DNA of 64,000 nt from Pseudoalteromonas flavipulchra NCIMB 2033 = ATCC BAA-314 (lineage in GTDB: Bacteria; Pseudomonadota; Gammaproteobacteria; Enterobacterales; Alteromonadaceae), in the NCBI GenBank assembly GCA_000814665.1, contig JWIH01000024.1, forward strand, positions 62,001-126,000, given 5' to 3'. Each line of letters begins with the position of its first letter. Position 1 is the stretch's first letter. The notes below the pieces were generated by a model that saw only the letters and a list, made by a program, of their open reading frames with translations, was not told the DNA's origin and did no database searches. Shown here in pieces: positions 53,125 through 60,774 of this stretch. The translations under genes and the position numbers were made by a program.

Positions 53125-54900
53125 TTACATTTCCATTTCTGATATTTCTCTTGAGTCAACCTGAGCCGGTTGGTCGTCATTTTTCATCATCGACTGCAGA
53201 GGGGGGGTGTGCTTTTTATCGTGCGTTAAGCAACGTAAATGATCACCCATATTTGTGTACGGAGAAGAAAGTGAAGAGTTTACCTTCGCTTTCTTCACAT
53301 AAAACGAGGGAATACAGAAAATTACAGTAGACTTTATGAGGTCTGAGGCAATTGCAATAAGACTCTTGGTCATGACTACTCCATGCTTTATGTTGAATTG
53401 CCATTTTACTTTTTTCATCACATATAGGCGAAGTCGAGCTAGTTTAAAGAAATATCGAGAAACGAATCGAGCGCGATCTTTATCGTTAGTCGCCCTGTAT
53501 AATCTAAAATTTATTGTTTTTTCATAGAGGTTAGGTATTAATTCAGGAGCTAATGGTTGAGACGGATCTATTTGTTCAGTTATAAGCTCTAGTAACTCTG
53601 GAAAAGGGTAGCATTTAGGAGCATTTTCTTTACTAAAGCGGGGAAGCAATTTTGCAAAATGGTTAGCAGAGCGGCCATCTAGGTAACTACCGTTGATGAA
53701 ATTAGGTAGTACGACATGGAAATAGCCCATATTGGCGACTTTAAGTGTCCAAGCCATTTTGAGAGGGTCGTTCATAATGAGATACCAATTACTCCAACTA
53801 TCTTGGAGTGCTAATTGAGCTTTTACATGACGCTCCATTGCGTCAACATAATCCTGTGTAAGTTCATGATTTCGATCCTTGCTAATCATAGATGCTATCT
53901 GAGTGATTTCATGTGCAACATAAGCAAGACCTGCACTGTTTGCAGGGTCAAAAGTGAAAGCGGCATCTCCAAGTAAATACCAGCCGCTTTTTGAGTAATA
54001 TTGCTCAGCTTCGTACATGTAGTTGTTGTAGCTACATGTATCATCTATGCTACCCGAACGTATCATGGCTGAAATGGAGGGATGGTCATTGTCTAGAATA
54101 GTTAGTAAGGATTCTAACTGAACATTTTTTTGTCCTAATAGCTCTGGCCGATAGGTTATGCCTATACTTACGTGATCTTTGCCTGTACTCGCTTTGAGAG
54201 GAATAATCCAAATCCAATATCCTTGGCCATAAAAATGATGGGTAACATAGTATGGATCATAGCAGTGGTGGTTAACTCGAGTATCCGTCATTTCAAACAG
54301 TTTTGTACGGTCAAACGAATTCATCCTGAACCAAAAAGAGCTGCGTTGATAAGCTGGGGCTTTATGCAGTTGCAATTGTTTGGCTAGTAGTCTTCGTCTT
54401 CCACTCGCGTCAATAACCCAGTCAGCGTCAATGTGGGTGGTCTCTCCGTTTTGCCCTTTGAGAACAACTTGATGTTTATGGTCACTATTATCAGATAAAA
54501 TAACCTCCTGTACATCTTGATCTATTCTACGTATTCCTAATGTCGCATTGATATCTCTAATATCTTGATCGAATACGTTGCGATTTAGATTAAAAGACGG
54601 GAGTCGGTTTATTCCGGGGGCTTCATGTACAACATATTTGTTACACTTTTTGTCGTAAGATTGTTTAAAGTAATAAGACAAACCATATTTATGATAATGT
54701 TTTTCTTCTAGCAGAGTACTTAATCCAATCGCATTTAAAAATTGGACGGTCACTTCTACAGTGGATTCCCCAACCAAAGGAGAACGTGACTTTTGCTTAC
54801 CTACTAATGTTACATTTATATCAGGGAATTTCTTTCTGAAGTACATAGCAGCTAGGTTACCTGCAATACCGGAACCCATTATGATTAAGTCGCTTTTCAT
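53125..54900 (-). CDS. Flavin-dependent halogenase-like enzyme
   Basis: A 591-aa FAD protein with GxGxxG (GSGIAGN, about 9-15), the LVGESTVE motif (42-49), the halogenase signature WIWIIP (229-234, consensus WxWxIP) and GDAAFTFDPANSAG (311-324). A Lys at residue 79 (YYFKQ) falls where the catalytic Lys of tryptophan halogenases sits, though I have no alignment. A reduced-flavin partner would be required. The long C-terminal helical part (about 400-591) exceeds typical lengths of 500-540. Chlorination or bromination of an aromatic precursor is likely; a non-halogenating hydroxylase is the alternative. Confidence 0.75.
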   Translation of the reverse strand: MKSDLIIMGSGIAGNLAAMYFRKKFPDINVTLVGKQKSRSPLVGESTVEVTVQFLNAIGLSTLLEEKHYHKYGLSYYFKQSYDKKCNKYVVHEAPGINRLPSFNLNRNVFDQDIRDINATLGIRRIDQDVQEVILSDNSDHKHQVVLKGQNGETTHIDADWVIDASGRRRLLAKQLQLHKAPAYQRSSFWFRMNSFDRTKLFEMTDTRVNHHCYDPYYVTHHFYGQGYWIWIIPLKASTGKDHVSIGITYRPELLGQKNVQLESLLTILDNDHPSISAMIRSGSIDDTCSYNNYMYEAEQYYSKSGWYLLGDAAFTFDPANSAGLAYVAHEITQIASMISKDRNHELTQDYVDAMERHVKAQLALQDSWSNWYLIMNDPLKMAWTLKVANMGYFHVVLPNFINGSYLDGRSANHFAKLLPRFSKENAPKCYPFPELLELITEQIDPSQPLAPELIPNLYEKTINFRLYRATNDKDRARFVSRYFFKLARLRLYVMKKVKWQFNIKHGVVMTKSLIAIASDLIKSTVIFCIPSFYVKKAKVNSSLSSPYTNMGDHLRCLTHDKKHTPPLQSMMKNDDQPAQVDSREISEMEM

Positions 54901-54930
54901 TGTTTTTCCTTAATTACGATCTAACGAAAG

Positions 54931-56559
54931 CTAAACGTATCTACCTGGAGAGATAATGTGATTTGGGTCGATACTAGATTTTATGTTTCTAGTTAGCTTA
55001 TGTGCACTTAGCTGTCGTTCATTAAATAGTTGTACTTGCCCAGAGCCAATTCGATACGGTACAAATCCATTGCGTAAACCGGCCTCATACAAAGCTTTAT
55101 AGCAAGCTATCGCTTGCTCACTTTCGGTTGTGCTGCTCGCTGAAAAGAGTATTGGAAGCGTGCTATCAAAAGCAAAAGGTGAGATGCTCGTTAAAGTGAT
55201 TGGAGCATCAAAGCCATAAACGTTACATATATCTGTAACCATCTTGACGTAACGATCACAATCCTTCCCTGACATAGATACTATTGGTGCATACCAAAGC
55301 AGTCCACACTTATCTCTCGCAGGGTTGAGGTTTTCATCGGGTGGAGGATTTCTTGCTCTCCAATATGCTAAGGGGAGGGCTACTTCGTCTGGCTTTCCAG
55401 CCATCATTGATAGGCCTTTACCCATTTTTTCAAGGAGTGTAGTTACGTTTTCTGAGCAAACCTTAGGCAAGTAGCTTACGGCTGACTGCAGAAAACTGAG
55501 TTTTGCTTTATTGATAAAGAGAATTTTTACAGTACTAGGGGACAGCTGTTTTTTAATGAATTTTTTTGCTGACTTTACACTGTCTTTAGTTCCGTATATG
55601 GCACCAAACCCAAACCAAGATTTGATATTGTGTACCGATGCATATTTTTCTATCTCATTTGGATCTAGTGGGTTGGTATTTCTATTATTTCTTAAAGATG
55701 CTAGTGTAGAATTCATCGTGATTGTGCGAGTTGAATTAATAATGTTAATCCCACCAACTCCTAAGCTGGGAATTGACAAAATATTTCTAACTGAATTTAC
55801 AATGCTTTCGAGGCTTTCTGACTCAGGCAGCCAAAAGTAAAATGACATTACCTCAGGTGTTCTGCGGGCTAGAGTGATTGTGGCACTAGTGACTATTCCA
55901 TAATTACTTTGGCAAAATAGGCCGTCTGAATATGGGCCAATTCCCCATTTATATGCGGCACGATATCCCTTTTCCTCCAAAATTTCCGACATGGGAGATT
56001 TATATTCTTCCCCATTCGGCAACACTGCATTTATTGAGATTATGGACTGAAAATGGTCTGAAATCGGTGTTATTCCATAACCTTTTTCAAGTGCGTTACC
56101 AAGTATACTGCAATCAGGTCCAGCCCCTGTAACAGGAACTAAAAAGTCAGCGTTTCTATCTTGGAGAAATTTATACAATTGACCTTGAGTAACTCCTGGC
56201 TGAAGTTCTATAAGTCCTAGTTCGGCGTCGAAATAAACAATTTCGTTTAACTTGGATAAATTAACTATAATACTGATTCGGCCATCGCATTCCGTTGGAG
56301 GAACGGCGCAACCATATCCCCAGTTTTTTCCTGTACTCACAGGATGTAGTACGAGATTATAAGTGTTAGCTATCTTGACTATATCTTTAATTACCTCAAC
56401 GTTAAGTGGGTAAACAACTCCTTGTATCGAGCTCGCTCTCTTAATTGTGTCTGCTATAGAGAGCTGATCGATGTTGTTACCAAAGTGAGCTTCGACAGAG
56501 TCTGATAGCTCATCGAATAACGTCTCGAGCAGATCTGTTGAGTTTGTAAAGTCGTTCAT
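54931..56559 (-). CDS. FAD-linked oxidase, VAO/PCMH family
   Basis: A 542-aa protein with an N-terminal PCMH-type FAD domain (VSTGKNWGYG, about 75-84; LIELQPGVTQGQLYKFL; PVTGAGPDCSILGNALEKGYG) and a C-terminal cap ending DPNHIISPGRY. This matches the vanillyl-alcohol oxidase/4-cresol dehydrogenase group, which oxidises para-substituted phenols through quinone methides. A tyrosine- or tyramine-like substrate is thus plausible (inference). It starts one base after the methyltransferase stop, which shows tight coupling. Confidence 0.85.
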   Translation of the reverse strand: MNDFTNSTDLLETLFDELSDSVEAHFGNNIDQLSIADTIKRASSIQGVVYPLNVEVIKDIVKIANTYNLVLHPVSTGKNWGYGCAVPPTECDGRISIIVNLSKLNEIVYFDAELGLIELQPGVTQGQLYKFLQDRNADFLVPVTGAGPDCSILGNALEKGYGITPISDHFQSIISINAVLPNGEEYKSPMSEILEEKGYRAAYKWGIGPYSDGLFCQSNYGIVTSATITLARRTPEVMSFYFWLPESESLESIVNSVRNILSIPSLGVGGINIINSTRTITMNSTLASLRNNRNTNPLDPNEIEKYASVHNIKSWFGFGAIYGTKDSVKSAKKFIKKQLSPSTVKILFINKAKLSFLQSAVSYLPKVCSENVTTLLEKMGKGLSMMAGKPDEVALPLAYWRARNPPPDENLNPARDKCGLLWYAPIVSMSGKDCDRYVKMVTDICNVYGFDAPITLTSISPFAFDSTLPILFSASSTTESEQAIACYKALYEAGLRNGFVPYRIGSGQVQLFNERQLSAHKLTRNIKSSIDPNHIISPGRYV

Positions 56560-56560
56560 T

Positions 56561-57421
56561 TTAAAAATTTAACCCTGAAATACGTAGGAATAATTTAAGT
56601 TGATTAAAATCCGACTTTCTGTCCTTTGGTAAACGCTGATACATTTTAGATATTGAATTATCTAAGCTATTATTTTTCTTTTTTTTCCCGTTTGTAATAA
56701 CTACAGATACTGGACTGATTGGTGTGGAAAAGACTTTAAAATCACTACTTAGGTTATCACTTACAACTTTTTTGAACTCTTCTATTGAAAATGCTGCTTT
56801 AAGTGAGTAATAGTAATCTTTTGCCAGTATAGAATTTTGCTCCAAGCCAGAGCGGGATACAAAATAATCTATAGATTTTTCTTTTTTTAATTTTCCGAAA
56901 TCATTTATGTATAGAAATCCACCAGGCTTTAATACTCTAGATATTTGTTTAAAAGTTTCATTTAAATGATGTAAATCGGGAAGGTGGTGTAATGCCATCG
57001 AAGAACATAAAACATCAATACTATTATCTTTAATAGTGCTCAATTGACAAATATCCTCCTCACGAAAACTAATGTTAAAAAGCCCTTTATCATTAGATAT
57101 CTTCTTTGCTTTTTCAAGCATCGGGAGTGATAAATCAACACCTAAAAATTGACATTGCGGATTTAACTGCGCAATCATGCTTAGCAAAATACCTGAACCA
57201 CACCCTAAATCTAGCACTCTATCATTAGGGGATAGTAAAGAGCATGTTTTGGATAAATGATATAAATAAGTGCCAGACAGAGTTCCTGAATCTCTACCAC
57301 CTTCAGTGTAAGCTTCCACAGCCGGTATATTATCCATAATTAATTCAGGTTCAGCCTCTCGAACAAAATCCGAGTGTCCAAGTAGCTCTCTATATGCTGT
57401 TTTAATAAGCCCAATGTCCAT
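56561..57421 (-). CDS. SAM-dependent methyltransferase, UbiE/COQ5 class, in the biosynthetic operon
   Basis: A 286-aa methyltransferase: motif I VLDLGCGSGILLSMI, motif II GVDLSLPMLEKAK, motif III DNSIDVLCSSMALHHLPDL, then RVLKPGGFLYINDFG. A small-molecule O-, N- or C-methyltransferase is likely. It sits 2 bp after the acyltransferase gene and 1 bp before the oxidase gene. AT-rich coding sequence (long A/T homopolymers near the C terminus) suggests lateral transfer. Confidence 0.86.
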   Translation of the reverse strand: MDIGLIKTAYRELLGHSDFVREAEPELIMDNIPAVEAYTEGGRDSGTLSGTYLYHLSKTCSLLSPNDRVLDLGCGSGILLSMIAQLNPQCQFLGVDLSLPMLEKAKKISNDKGLFNISFREEDICQLSTIKDNSIDVLCSSMALHHLPDLHHLNETFKQISRVLKPGGFLYINDFGKLKKEKSIDYFVSRSGLEQNSILAKDYYYSLKAAFSIEEFKKVVSDNLSSDFKVFSTPISPVSVVITNGKKKKNNSLDNSISKMYQRLPKDRKSDFNQLKLFLRISGLNF

Positions 57422-57423
57422 TG

Positions 57424-58317
57424 TTATCCATTCCTATTCAATGATTTAAAACTTTCAAAATAAAAATCTTTTATTTTCGACATGTTTTCAAAATTAATTT
57501 GAAACTCACTTAGTGCGAGTTCAGTATCCTCTTTACTCCATTGTGGTATTTTTTGAAACTCAGGCTCAAATGGAGAGCTTTCAGGAATGAAAACGTTGTC
57601 AAACTTTTTCTCACAAAAAAATTCATAAAGATTTGTGTTGCTATTTATCATAAAACCTGAGCGATTATATATTTCTTTAAATTTCTGGATTGCATTAGGT
57701 ACATCGAGAGTTAGAGCTACCGCTAGAGCATTATTATATTTAGGATGATTTTTTATTTTTCCTAGCTGACTGAATAACAACACATCTCTGAAAAATCTTA
57801 GACTGCTTGGGTGAACAGATATCGCGAGGTTATCAATATATCGAGAGCGCTTAGCCCAGCGAAACATAATGTTATACAGCATCAATGAAACGCCAAATCC
57901 TTTTTTAACTGCCAATGCACCTACTTCTGCAACTCTCCTTTCAGCTTGACGAATCGACAATATCTCTTGTTGGTGAATGCTCTCCATTGGTAATCCAATG
58001 TATGAGTCCTCTATTAGAGATAAAGTACCAACAACTTCATCGCCTTTCTTTGCGATAAATACAGTCGAACTTGAACTAAGATTGAAGGCTGTAAGCTCAG
58101 GCATAGGCTGGTTTTTAGGTATAATGCCTCTCTCTTTATACATGTAATCAATTAAGTTTATCGCTTGCTTTCTTTCGTCATAACTATTTGCAAGCTTATA
58201 TATGACACCATTGTTTTCTTTTATTGATTTACATATTTTTTTAAATGCTAAAGAACGATAAACTGAAGTTGGTATTAAGTTTTCTAAAGACAGCTTTTTA
58301 TATTTCAACGTGTCCAT
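57424..58317 (-). CDS. FeeM-like N-acyl amino acid synthase (GNAT fold)
   Basis: A 297-aa protein with the pattern of FeeM/autoinducer-synthase-like GNATs: an N-terminal segment around LIDYMYKERGII, then VFIAKKGDEVVGTLSLIEDSYIGLP (two core strands), ERRVAEVGALAVKKG (about 127-140) and LAISVHPSSLRFFRDVLLFSQLG. FeeM enzymes join a fatty acyl-ACP to tyrosine or another amino acid. No acyl carrier gene is next to it, so it would use cellular ACP (inference). Alternative: a GNAT with another acyl donor. Low GC. Confidence 0.68.
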   Translation of the reverse strand: MDTLKYKKLSLENLIPTSVYRSLAFKKICKSIKENNGVIYKLANSYDERKQAINLIDYMYKERGIIPKNQPMPELTAFNLSSSSTVFIAKKGDEVVGTLSLIEDSYIGLPMESIHQQEILSIRQAERRVAEVGALAVKKGFGVSLMLYNIMFRWAKRSRYIDNLAISVHPSSLRFFRDVLLFSQLGKIKNHPKYNNALAVALTLDVPNAIQKFKEIYNRSGFMINSNTNLYEFFCEKKFDNVFIPESSPFEPEFQKIPQWSKEDTELALSEFQINFENMSKIKDFYFESFKSLNRNG

Positions 58318-58344
58318 GTGATACTTCCTTTGGTATAAAAATAT

Positions 58345-59118
58345 TTAGATTTTGATAGAGCGTGTAGCTTTTTCTAGTAATCTATGAGAGATAGGTGTCT
58401 CACTTTTCTGCCACTTATTACATATATTTAAAACCCAATTTGGATTATCTTTTGCACAGTCATTTAACCAGTTAGCAACAGAGTCTATGACATATTTGTC
58501 TTGGTCAGACTTAAGGTTATTTAGAATTACTTCGGCTAATTCAGGAGCTTTCTTTAATTCAGGTATATGTTTACACCATACACCGCGGGGCCTAATACTC
58601 TCTGATGCAAATCGTCTAATTCTAGATGAGTCGGAATATGTTAATGGTTCCAGTAAGCTAATTGCTGCTGTAATATCGGAAGCTATGTCCGCCCTAACAG
58701 CAAGCCAAGACCATTCACGAACACCAAAGTGATGGTCATCAATCAATGGTATAAGTGAGCCTATTTTTTGTTCTAGATTAAGGTTGTTATCACAGCCAAT
58801 AGCGTAGGCAACCCACCCTCGAACTAAGTCGGAAGGATGTTTCTGTAGCGCTGATTTATCTCGCGGAGACAGTTTTGAATTTAACAACACTCCCATGGCT
58901 GACATCCTTTTCGTGATCCCTAAGTTTCTCGATTCAGATATAGAAATAAGGTCATCGGAAGTGAACAGACGCAAAGATGTTGCTAACTCTGCAAAATCAA
59001 CCTCCAAGCATTCGACTAATGTCTTAGATTCCGTAATCCCATGATTTAATTTATCTAATTCTAATTGGGTTAGTTGTCCTTTTCGGCTAGCCCCTTTTTC
59101 CCTTGTTGCCGTATTCAT
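58345..59118 (-). CDS. AlkC/AlkD-type DNA alkylation repair HEAT-repeat protein
   Basis: A 257-aa all-helical protein. The sequence RIRRFASESIRPRGVW followed by YVIDSVANWLNDCAKDNPNWVL is the hallmark of AlkC-type DNA glycosylases (compare RRFASEG-RPRLPW and YVRKSVAN-LNDISKD-P). The N-terminal ITESKTLVECLEVDFAELA also fits. These enzymes excise N3- and N7-alkylpurines. It is the first gene of the biosynthetic operon, 27 bp before the acyltransferase, so a self-protection role is plausible (inference). Whether it is catalytic cannot be judged here. Confidence 0.72.
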   Translation of the reverse strand: MNTATREKGASRKGQLTQLELDKLNHGITESKTLVECLEVDFAELATSLRLFTSDDLISISESRNLGITKRMSAMGVLLNSKLSPRDKSALQKHPSDLVRGWVAYAIGCDNNLNLEQKIGSLIPLIDDHHFGVREWSWLAVRADIASDITAAISLLEPLTYSDSSRIRRFASESIRPRGVWCKHIPELKKAPELAEVILNNLKSDQDKYVIDSVANWLNDCAKDNPNWVLNICNKWQKSETPISHRLLEKATRSIKI

Positions 59119-59146
59119 TTTTCATATAACCTATAACTGTTTAGTC

Positions 59147-59184
59147 ATCTAATAACTTGACATCTAACTATTTGGTGCTACAGT
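59147..59184 (+). promoter_or_regulatory. Promoter with overlapping direct repeats between the biosynthetic operon and marR
   Basis: TTGACA (59157-59162), a 16-bp spacer and TACAGT (59179-59184) form a plausible sigma-70 promoter towards the MarR gene. CATCTAA occurs twice (59147-59153 and 59161-59167), the second overlapping the -35, as expected for a repressor site. A perfect palindrome GAGGCGCCTC lies further down at 59270-59279. The 59119-59441 gap has no other supported gene. Confidence 0.45.
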
Positions 59185-59441
59185 AAATCAAATTATCAAC
59201 TCAATGTAAATAAAAAACAAAAAATGTTTCTTTGTGTGAATTTTTGTTTTATTTGATGTTGTGTTTTCGGAGGCGCCTCATCTCTTAAGTTGATTTATGC
59301 TTTAGTGTTGGTTATCCGCCGATATTTTAGCTGTTTCAAGGCTTGAATCGACTCGACTCATGGTAGAATGGGTGGTTTGTTAAAAATTTATTCTCTTTGT
59401 GATGCTTCGTGTTGTGTAAAGTTAAAAAATTGAGGTGATTT

Positions 59442-59966
59442 ATGTCTGAAAATAAAGAGTTCAGCTTTTCTGAAAAATATAAGCTACTCCTCTCATTAGA
59501 AGGTCGAAAGACTGACATTATAAATATGCAGTCCGTTTTTATTATTTTATCGATGGCAAACTTAATTAATTTAAGTTGCCAGAAAGAATTAGGTAAATAC
59601 GATATGCAGGAGAATAGACTTGTAATACTTTTAAAATTATACAAAGAAAAAAAATCTTTACAGGTCAGTGATTTTTCAAAGCTACTAGATATTTCCTCTG
59701 CTACGGCGACAAGCTTATGTAAACGTTTGGAGAGAGATGGGTTAATAACAAAAGTTCGCTCTGAAAGTGATAATAGGCAGGTTTATACCACGCTAACAAA
59801 AGAGGGAGTTAGTTTTGTTGAATCAATAGCTTTTTCTCATAAAGACTGGATCGTAAATTTACTTGATGGAGTAAATAAAGACGAGCTTAGTCAGTTTTTT
59901 ACTTTGGCAAAAAAAATTAGTGTTGAACTCAACAGTAATATTGAAAATATATCAAAAAAGGAATGA
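59442..59966 (+). CDS. MarR-family transcriptional regulator
   Basis: A 174-aa winged-helix protein: SLQVSDFSKLLDISSATATSLCKRLERDGLI (recognition helix) and the wing VRSESDNRQVYTTLTKEG. MarR proteins respond to phenolic or redox ligands. A cysteine near residue 47 (NLSCQKELG) could sense oxidants. It precedes the azoreductase by 3 bp and is divergent from the biosynthetic operon, so it may control both (inference). GAGGTG ribosome site. Confidence 0.9.
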   Translation: MSENKEFSFSEKYKLLLSLEGRKTDIINMQSVFIILSMANLINLSCQKELGKYDMQENRLVILLKLYKEKKSLQVSDFSKLLDISSATATSLCKRLERDGLITKVRSESDNRQVYTTLTKEGVSFVESIAFSHKDWIVNLLDGVNKDELSQFFTLAKKISVELNSNIENISKKE

Positions 59967-59969
59967 TAG

Positions 59970-60593
59970 ATGAAGATTCTTTATATTTCTTCAAGTGTTC
60001 GAAGCGAACAGTCACTTACTAATAAGCTTGCAAATGAGTTTATTGCGAAGTTGCAAACTCGATTCCCTGAAAGTGTGGTCGTTTCTAGGGACTTGGGAGA
60101 CCATCCGGTTAAAGGGCCTGACCTGCAATGGACTCAATCAAATACAATTCCAGATTTGGATAAAAGTTCACATGATTGGGATGTGTTGGCTCAATCAGAT
60201 GCGCTTATTGAAGAAATTGTAAGTGCGGACAGAGTTGTTATTTCAGCACCTATGTATAATTTTTCCGTCCCATGGACTTTAAAGTGCTACATTGACAATA
60301 TCGTACGAAACGAGCGTACTTTCACAATTGACCCAGTAGAGGGCTTTAAACCAAAACTATCAGCGGATAAAAAACTGGTATTAATTACCTCAAGTGCTGG
60401 TAGCTATGAGTCAGGTACGCCAATGGAAGCCTATGATTTCTGTACACCTTATATTCGTTCTGTATTTGGGTTCATGGGACTCACGGATTTTCATGCGGTA
60501 TCAGCAGTTAATCAATGGGCAAGCGAAGAAATGAGAAATGAGGCGATAAACGAAGCACATGATGCTTTGGAGGCGTTGTCGGTCTCTTGGTAA
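59970..60593 (+). CDS. azoR: FMN-dependent NADH-azoreductase
   Basis: A 207-aa flavodoxin-fold enzyme: N-terminal FMN phosphate loop YISSSVRSEQSLTNKLA, flavin-binding APMYNFSVPWTLKCYIDNIVR, and TSSAGSYESGTPMEAYDF. AzoR enzymes reduce azo dyes and quinones with NAD(P)H. With a MarR partner, a role against quinone or phenolic stress is common. Next to a flavin-enzyme cluster it could also recycle or detoxify the product (inference). AAGGAATG precedes the ATG. Confidence 0.93.
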   Translation: MKILYISSSVRSEQSLTNKLANEFIAKLQTRFPESVVVSRDLGDHPVKGPDLQWTQSNTIPDLDKSSHDWDVLAQSDALIEEIVSADRVVISAPMYNFSVPWTLKCYIDNIVRNERTFTIDPVEGFKPKLSADKKLVLITSSAGSYESGTPMEAYDFCTPYIRSVFGFMGLTDFHAVSAVNQWASEEMRNEAINEAHDALEALSVSW

Positions 60594-60690
60594 TATGGAT
60601 GAGTTTTGACTAGAGAAAAATTATTTAAATCTATTCACTGCTTACTCTCTAATAACTAGGCTATGAAACTGTTCTAAATTAATATTGGAA

Positions 60691-60731
60691 GTTATCGATA
60701 TAGGTCAGTTTATTCTGACAATATCGATAAC
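60691..60731. terminator. Long two-part hairpin after the azoreductase gene
   Basis: GTTATCGATAT pairs with ATATCGATAAC, and an inner GTCAG/CTGAC stem surrounds TTTATT. About 16 bp of stem in all; probable 3' end of the marR-azoR transcript. A second small repeat (CCTCAG/CTGAGG) lies at 60740-60764. Confidence 0.65.
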
Positions 60732-60774
60732 TTTATCACCCTCAGAATTGTTATGCGCCTGAGGAATAATTGTT

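Noticed and set aside
59336..59644. 102-codon minus-strand frame overlapping the start of the MarR gene
   Set aside because: It is antisense to a recognisable regulator, has no leader or domain, and its residue composition is typical of a shadow frame.
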